NCBI GenBank assembly: GCA_035719045.1
Contig: DASTGO010000282.1
Coordinates: 1-21,699, forward strand
Direction: 5' to 3'
Length of the DNA: 21,699 bases
Source of the DNA: DASTGO01 sp035719045
GTDB lineage: Bacteria; Actinomycetota; Actinomycetes; Actinomycetales; Kineosporiaceae
A program made the translations under genes and the position numbers. Positions 17,630 to 21,699 of the stretch are shown here, in pieces (positions within the stretch are counted from its first letter, which is position 1; each line of letters opens with the position of its first letter). The notes under the pieces are model-generated. The model was given only the letters and a program-made list of their open reading frames with translations, ran no database searches and was not told the origin of the DNA.

Positions 17630-17716
17630 GGGGGATACCTCCTGGCCTCGGCGTGGGGGTGCCCGGTGGGTGCATCAGCCGGCCGGACACCTCAACAGGA
17701 GGGCGCCAGCTGACGT

Positions 17717-18055
17717 TCAGGCGTGTTTCAGTGTAGGACTGGCGGGCACCCGGAGGTCGGCCGGGCACCCGGCGAACGTATCGGGCACCCGCCCCTCCGG
17801 CAAGCACAGCGGCACCTCGGTGGGCCCTTCTCCCGACCACCGCACCACCCTCTCACCTGAGCGGATGAGCAGGTCCGGCGCGTGACGGCGGTCCTCGGTC
17901 CGGCAGCGATCGGCCCCGATCCCGCTGCCCGGCGCAGTTGCCGCGGAGGTGCGCGACAGGCGGCGGAGTGACCTGCGCCGAGACCGGGCAAAAGCCGTTG
18001 TCGGGCGCAATTCAGCGTCGTACGCTGATGCCAGCTTCACCAGCCTGAAGCACAC
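17717..18055 (-). CDS. possible small protein (hypothetical, 112 aa)
   Basis: I do not recognise this. It is offered because its last 55 codons (about 17717-17880) have the strong G/C third-position bias of real genes here and read as a sensible peptide (including LLIRSGERVVRWSG and EVPLCLPEGRVPDTF). GTG at 18055 has GGAG five bases upstream. The N-terminal half is Arg/Ser-rich with weaker codon bias. It may be a short gene upstream of the HTH-sensor gene, the remnant of a longer one, or non-coding. A promoter-like TACACT for the HTH gene lies in its last codons. Confidence 0.3.
   Translation of the reverse strand: MCFRLVKLASAYDAELRPTTAFARSRRRSLRRLSRTSAATAPGSGIGADRCRTEDRRHAPDLLIRSGERVVRWSGEGPTEVPLCLPEGRVPDTFAGCPADLRVPASPTLKHA
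17730..17735 (-). promoter_or_regulatory. candidate -10 element for the HTH-sensor gene
   Basis: TACACT (17735-17730, minus strand) has the same sequence as the trnW -10. It lies about 100 nt upstream of the HTH gene start. No convincing -35 lies 17-18 nt further upstream (CGACCT), so it may need an activator. Imperfect repeats of TGAAACACG and TGAACG (minus strand) follow at about 17729-17714 and could be an operator. Confidence 0.35.
17998..18026 (+). promoter_or_regulatory. candidate plus-strand promoter upstream of the small membrane protein gene
   Basis: TTGTCG (17998-18003), a 17-nt spacer and TACGCT (18021-18026) fit the actinobacterial housekeeping pattern. The predicted start near 18033 would give a long leader of about 370 nt before the gene at 18404. 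Confidence 0.45.
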
Positions 18056-18403
18056 TGACACTCCGATCCGTACCACGATCCACAGCGCGATCCGCAAGCG
18101 ATCCGCACCGCGACCGGCTCCTGTCCGTCCACACCCGCACCGCACCCTCGACTCGCACCGGCACCGGGCCTGCACAGGGCCCGGCCACCGCGCCGGGGCC
18201 GAGATCCCCGCTCTTCGCTCGCCGACCCCATGGGGCGGGCGGAACGCCGTCGCCCGCCTGCTGCCCCATCCGCACCCGCCCCGCGCGGGATGCGCCCTCA
18301 CCCGGACACCCCGGTCCGCAGGTCGGTCTCCGGTTCGACGAGGGCCCTCCACAGCACCGCACCACTCGCCACCGGCGGGTGACCCAGGAGGAAGGGGTCC
18401 ACC
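18056..18403. other. intergenic stretch with CGATCC iterations, no gene
   Basis: No convincing coding frame is present. CGATCC recurs at 18064, 18076, 18088 and 18099, with CGACC at 18111, a spacing of 12, 12, 11 and 12 bp. The rest is GC-rich without clear hairpins. If the promoter at 17998-18026 is real, this is the leader of the small membrane protein gene. Confidence 0.5.
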
Positions 18404-18670
18404 ATGTTCATCCCGCTCGCCGCACCACTGACCGGCACGCCCGCCGTGGCCGCCTCGATCGCCTCGTCAGGCCTGCCCTTCGAGGCCCTGGCGCCCCTCG
18501 GTATCGCCGTCGCCGTCGTCGCCGCACTGGCCCTGTTCCGGCTGGCCGCCGCCATCCTGCCCGGACTGGTCCGGGCCCTGGTGGTCATCGGCACGCTCAT
18601 CCTGGCGGCCGGGGTGCTGAGCGGGGTGGTCGCCCTGCTGCGGGACCTCTACCAGTCGCGGCCCCGCTGA
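18404..18670 (+). CDS. small membrane protein, two predicted helices
   Basis: The 88-residue product is unidentified. Two hydrophobic segments at about residues 31-47 (PLGIAVAVVAALALFRL) and 58-77 (ALVVIGTLILAAGVLSGVVA) are predicted to span the membrane. A short polar C-terminus, RDLYQSRPR, follows. The N-terminal 25 residues are also fairly apolar but contain no clear signal-peptide cleavage site. The start ATG at 18404 has AGGAGGAAGGGG upstream, one of the strongest ribosome-binding sites in the window, which argues that it is translated. The deaminase gene follows 49 bp later in the same direction, so the two may form an operon. Confidence 0.7.
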   Translation: MFIPLAAPLTGTPAVAASIASSGLPFEALAPLGIAVAVVAALALFRLAAAILPGLVRALVVIGTLILAAGVLSGVVALLRDLYQSRPR

Positions 18671-18719
18671 TCGGGCGAGCGGGCGGGATTCCGGGCGCGG
18701 CGGCTGGCAGACTCGGCAC

Positions 18720-19871
18720 ATGTCAGGCCCGGAACCGTCCGCCACCGGGCGGCAGCCGGCCGGTGGTCCCGCCGCACCACGGTCCGGCCGGCCGGTGGAG
18801 CTGTTGCCGAAGACCCATCTGCACCTGCACTTCACCGGCTCGATGCGGCCGGGAACGTTGAAGGAGCTCGCGGCCAAGCACGGAATCCGGCTGCCGGAGT
18901 CCCTGCGCGAGCAGCATCTGCTCCGACTCACCCCGGACGAGCGGGGCTGGTTCCGCTTCCAGCGCCTGTACGACGCGGCCCGGGCCTGCGTCCGCGACGC
19001 CGAGGACATGCGCCGGATCGTGCTGGAGGCTGCGCAGGACGACGCCGCCGAAGGTTCCCGCTGGCTGGAACTGCAGGTGGACCCCACGTCCTACGCGCCC
19101 TTCGTCGGCGGGTTGACCCCGGCCCTGGAGATCGTCCTGGACGCCGCCCGGGAGGCCGGCCGCAGCACCGGCTGCCAGGTGGCCGTCATCGTGGCCGCGA
19201 GCCGGATCCGGCATCCGCTCGACGCCAGGACACTGGCCCGGCTGGCGGCCCGCCACGCCGGGGACGGCCCGGCCACGGTGGTCGGTTTCGGGCTGAGCAA
19301 CGACGAGCGCCGCGGCAGCACCGAGGACTTCGCCCCCGCCTTCCGGATCGCCGCCCGGGCCGGGCTGGCCAGCCTGCCGCACTCCGGGGAACTGCTCGGC
19401 CCCGACCACATCGCCGTCACGCTGGCCGCGCTGTCCCCGGACCGGCTCGGCCACGGGGTACGGTCCTGGGAGGATCCGGCGCTGCTGGCCCGGCTGGTCG
19501 ACGCCGGGATCGGCCTGGAGGTCTGCCCGGCGAGCAATGCCGCACTCGGCGTGTTCGACTCGGTCGCCGACGTACCGCTGCGTGCGCTGGCCGGAGCCGG
19601 GGCCCGGATCGCGCTGGGCGCCGACGACCCACTGCTGTTCGGTCCGCGGCTGGCGGCGCAGTACGAGGCCGCCCGGGAATGTCACGGCTTCGACGACGCC
19701 GCGCTGGCGGAACTGGCCCGGTCCTCGGTCACGGTGTCCCGCGCCCCGGACGAGGTCAAGGCCGGGCTGCTGGCCGGGATCGACGCCTGGCTGGCCACCC
19801 CGCCGCCGGCGTCGGCGGCTCAGAGGGCGCAGCCCACCAGCACGGGTTCGGGGACCAGGGTCACCCCGTAG
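18720..19871 (+). CDS. add: adenosine deaminase family amidohydrolase
   Basis: This zinc amidohydrolase is predicted to deaminate adenosine or a related purine in the cytosol. The 383-residue product has the metal motif HLHLHFTGSM, with His35 and His37 as ligands. HSGE (residues 221-224) supplies the third His and the catalytic Glu224. His245 is in RLGHG, CPASN (269-273) is present, and the metal and catalytic aspartates lie in GADDP (Asp302, Asp303). The position equal to mouse ADA Asp19, which contacts ribose, is Thr39, and the usual HAGE reads HSGE, so the substrate may not be plain adenosine. Actinobacterial relatives with HLHFTGS are known to me. The start ATG at 18720 has only a weak ribosome-binding site. 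The last 52 bp overlap the convergent murB gene. Confidence 0.88.
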   Translation: MSGPEPSATGRQPAGGPAAPRSGRPVELLPKTHLHLHFTGSMRPGTLKELAAKHGIRLPESLREQHLLRLTPDERGWFRFQRLYDAARACVRDAEDMRRIVLEAAQDDAAEGSRWLELQVDPTSYAPFVGGLTPALEIVLDAAREAGRSTGCQVAVIVAASRIRHPLDARTLARLAARHAGDGPATVVGFGLSNDERRGSTEDFAPAFRIAARAGLASLPHSGELLGPDHIAVTLAALSPDRLGHGVRSWEDPALLARLVDAGIGLEVCPASNAALGVFDSVADVPLRALAGAGARIALGADDPLLFGPRLAAQYEAARECHGFDDAALAELARSSVTVSRAPDEVKAGLLAGIDAWLATPPPASAAQRAQPTSTGSGTRVTP

Positions 19872-20941
19872 GCCTCCCGCACCCCGTCCCGGACGGTCCG
19901 GGCCAGGGCCAGCAGGTCCTCGGCCCGGGCGTCGCCCCGGTTGGTCAGCGCCAGGGTGTGCTTGGTGGACAGCGACGCCGGTCCGGGCAGCCCGTAGCCC
20001 CTGCCGAAGCCGGCGTGCTCGATGAGCCAGGCGGCGCTCGCCTTCACCCGGCCGTCGGCGGTGGGCCAGCGCGGGGAGTCCTCGGGCAGGACGGCGGCGG
20101 CAGCGCCGTCCAGGATCGGGTTGGTGAAGAACGAGCCGGCGCTCCAGGTGTCGTGGTCGGCGTCGTCGAGCACCATCCCCTTGCCGCGGCGCAGGCCGAG
20201 CACGGCATCCCGGACCTCGGCCAACGGCGCGCGCCCGCCGGGCTCCACCCCGAGGTTGCGGGCGAGTTCCGTGTAGCGGACCGGTGCCGACAGGTCGGCC
20301 AGGGCGAGCTGGAAGGTCACCTCGAGGACCACGAACCGGGGGCCCCCGCGGAACCGCTCCTGCTTCAGCCGCGAGTTGCGGTACCCGAACTCGCAGTCAG
20401 CGGCGGCCAGCGTGGCCACCCGGCCCTGCTCACGGTCCCAGGTGCGGACCCGGGCGATGGTCTCGGCGACCTCCTGACCGTAGGCGCCGACGTTCTGGAC
20501 CGGTGTGGCCCCCGTGGAACCCGGCACCCCGGAGAGGGCCTCGATCCCGGACCAGCCCCGGCCGACGGCCTCGGTGACGACGGCGTCCCACGGCTCCCCC
20601 GCCGCGACCCGGACGGTCACCCCCGAACAGGCGTCGGACACCTCGACGTCCAGGCCCCGGGTGGCCAGCCGGATCACGTCGCCGTCGAACCCGTCATCGC
20701 CCACGAGCAGGTTGGAGCCACCGCCGACGAGCAGCACGGGACGGCCGGCCGCGTCGGCCGCACTCACGGCGTCGATCACGGCGTCGGTCGTACCGGCGAC
20801 GACGTACCGGGCCGCGCGGCCACCCACCCGCAGGGTCGTCAAGTCGGCCAGTCGCACGCCGTCGCCCTCCGCGGCGGCGCGGAACGGTTCCGCGTACCCA
20901 CCGGCGGGGATGGCCGCGGACGCATCAGTCACGTCGGTCAC
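19820..20941 (-). CDS. murB: UDP-N-acetylmuramate dehydrogenase
   Basis: MurB reduces UDP-GlcNAc-enolpyruvate to UDP-MurNAc with NADPH and FAD, the second committed step of peptidoglycan synthesis in the cytoplasm. The 373-residue product has the FAD-binding TLRVGGRAARYV (residues 36-48), LLVGGGSNLLVGDDGF (70-85) and LSGVPGSTGATPVQNVGAYG (136-155). The substrate segment FGYRNSRLK lies at 185-193. The catalytic serine is Ser270 in SAGSFFTNP, and Glu365 lies near the C-terminus. The extra YRNSRLK region marks it as a type I (E. coli-like) enzyme. The start is GTG at 20941, eight bases after a -10 hexamer and without a Shine-Dalgarno, so translation is probably leaderless; GTG at 20932 is an alternative. 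It is convergent and overlapping with the deaminase gene. Confidence 0.95.
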   Translation of the reverse strand: MTDVTDASAAIPAGGYAEPFRAAAEGDGVRLADLTTLRVGGRAARYVVAGTTDAVIDAVSAADAAGRPVLLVGGGSNLLVGDDGFDGDVIRLATRGLDVEVSDACSGVTVRVAAGEPWDAVVTEAVGRGWSGIEALSGVPGSTGATPVQNVGAYGQEVAETIARVRTWDREQGRVATLAAADCEFGYRNSRLKQERFRGGPRFVVLEVTFQLALADLSAPVRYTELARNLGVEPGGRAPLAEVRDAVLGLRRGKGMVLDDADHDTWSAGSFFTNPILDGAAAAVLPEDSPRWPTADGRVKASAAWLIEHAGFGRGYGLPGPASLSTKHTLALTNRGDARAEDLLALARTVRDGVREAYGVTLVPEPVLVGCAL

Positions 20942-20949
20942 GAGGGAGC

Positions 20950-20980
20950 ACGCTAACCGGCGAGTCGCCGACACGCTCAA
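20950..20980 (-). promoter_or_regulatory. murB promoter, leaderless type
   Basis: On the minus strand, TTGAGC (20980-20975), a 19-nt spacer and TAGCGT (20955-20950) precede the murB GTG by 8 nt. That places the transcription start at or next to the start codon. The -35 overlaps the stop codon of the upstream transporter gene. Confidence 0.6.
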
Positions 20981-21699
20981 CCGGACTCGCCCAGCGGGGC
21001 CCGGGCGGCACCCACTGTGACCATGGCCACTGCCACGGCGACCGACACGGCGAGCAGCGATCGCAGGATGCCCACCCGGTCGGCGAGCCCCCCGAGCAGG
21101 GGCGGCCCGGCGATGAACGCGGTGTAACCGATCGTCGCGACCACCCCGACCCGGGCGGCGGCCCGATCCGGCTCGTCGGCGGCCGCGCTCATCCCCACCG
21201 GGAAGCCCAGCGCCGATCCGCATCCCCAGGCGAACGCCCCCACCGCGGCCAGCGCCAGACCGGCGACCAGCCCGCACGGGCCGATCAGCGCGGGACCGCT
21301 GACCACCAGCCCGACCCCCGCCAGCACGAGCAGGGCGCTGCCGCGCAGCACCCAGACCCTGCCCCACCGGGCCAGTGCCGCGGGCCCGGCCATCCGGGAC
21401 ACGGTCATCGCGGTGACGAAGACCCCGTACCCGGCCGCGCCGACCGCATGGTCCACGCCGTATCCGTCGACCACACCGACCGCCAGCCAGTCGTTGGCCG
21501 AGCCCTCGCAGAAGGCCATCCCGAGCACCAGCAGCCCCACCGCGAGGGTGCGCCGCTCCCGCCAGGCGGCCAGCGATCCGGAGCCACGGCCGGCGGAACG
21601 GTCGGTGGCGGCCGCCGGACCGGACCCTGCCGGACCGGACCCTGCCGGACCGGACCCTGCCGGCGGACGGCAGCCCCCGGCGGATCCGGCGGGCACGGA
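20977..21699 (-). CDS. major facilitator superfamily transporter (C-terminal half, truncated by window edge)
   Basis: About 240 residues are visible. A low-complexity Gly/Pro/Ala/Ser segment (about the first 45 residues) is followed by some six hydrophobic helices, including AVGLLVLGMAFCEGSANDWL, GPCGLVAGLALAAVGAFAWG and SLLAVSVAVAVAMVTVGAAR. This layout fits the central cytoplasmic loop and helices 7-12 of a 12-helix MFS protein. A GTG at 21696 could start a half-size protein, but the frame is open to the edge and a longer gene is more likely. The subfamily resembles fucose- or drug-type MFS permeases and the substrate cannot be told. Its 3' end carries the -35 of murB. Confidence 0.8.
   Translation of the reverse strand, partial: SVPAGSAGGCRPPAGSGPAGSGPAGSGPAAATDRSAGRGSGSLAAWRERRTLAVGLLVLGMAFCEGSANDWLAVGVVDGYGVDHAVGAAGYGVFVTAMTVSRMAGPAALARWGRVWVLRGSALLVLAGVGLVVSGPALIGPCGLVAGLALAAVGAFAWGCGSALGFPVGMSAAADEPDRAAARVGVVATIGYTAFIAGPPLLGGLADRVGILRSLLAVSVAVAVAMVTVGAARAPLGESG
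21614..21658. repeat. in-frame tandem repeat, 3 x 15 bp, in the MFS gene
   Basis: The unit GCCGGACCGGACCCT occurs three times in perfect tandem and encodes a repeated five-residue Gly/Ser/Pro/Ala motif. It lies in the low-complexity segment that is probably the central cytoplasmic loop of the transporter, and mirrors the 3 x 15-bp repeat in nusG. Confidence 0.95.

Noticed and set aside
16031..17713. A 560-codon plus-strand frame opposite the HTH-sensor gene
   Set aside because: The minus strand has the ideal ribosome-binding site and a recognisable HTH; the plus frame has no motif and repetitive composition.
17571..17840. DUF397-type partner gene beside the XRE HTH gene
   Set aside because: Frames near the HTH start lack the expected short DUF397 motifs; none resembles that family.
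20977..21696. MFS gene as a complete half-size protein from GTG at 21696
   Set aside because: The frame is open to the window edge and the visible part matches only helices 7-12, so truncation by the window is the simpler reading.

Overview
The window is chromosomal DNA from a very GC-rich actinobacterium. The evidence is the strongly G/C-biased third codon positions, GTG and TTG starts on several core genes, RpoB and RpoC sequences close to those of mycobacteria, promoters of the TTSGAS / 18 nt / TANNCT type, and the gene order trnW-secE-nusG-rplK-rplA-rplJ-rplL-rpoB-rpoC. I cannot name the genus.

Region 1 (1-8593, all minus strand) is the core transcription and translation cluster. Read in the direction of transcription it is tRNA-Trp, secE, nusG, rplK, rplA, rplJ, rplL, rpoB and the first 46 codons of rpoC. 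I see promoters for trnW, for rplJ (followed by an L10-type leader) and for rpoB. The rplL-rpoB gap holds a U-tract terminator plus other palindromes, and the rpoB-rpoC gap holds a long hairpin.

Region 2 (8594-10269) holds an aspartate aminotransferase of the Ib class on the plus strand, ended by an 18-bp terminator stem.

Region 3 (about 10300-18060) looks like an accessory block. It has a 2H-phosphoesterase (2'-5' RNA ligase-like) gene on the minus strand; a plus-strand unit of ABC-2 ATPase, permease, DesK/NarL-type histidine kinase and response regulator; and a minus-strand pair made of an XRE-type HTH protein with a large unassigned C-terminal domain followed by a glycosyltransferase-like protein. 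The last two are the least described genes here and the best candidate for an unstudied system. A possible 112-codon gene and about 350 bp of repeat-bearing non-coding DNA lie upstream of them.

Region 4 (18404-21699) holds a small two-helix membrane protein and an adenosine-deaminase-family amidohydrolase on the plus strand. Convergent to them are murB, apparently from a leaderless transcript, and the C-terminal half of an MFS transporter on the minus strand.

Short perfect tandem repeats recur through the window. Units of 15 or 18 bp occur inside genes, where they keep the frame. Units of 14, 19 and 20 bp occur outside genes, one of them duplicating a stop codon. All assignments come from reading the sequence; no searches were run.
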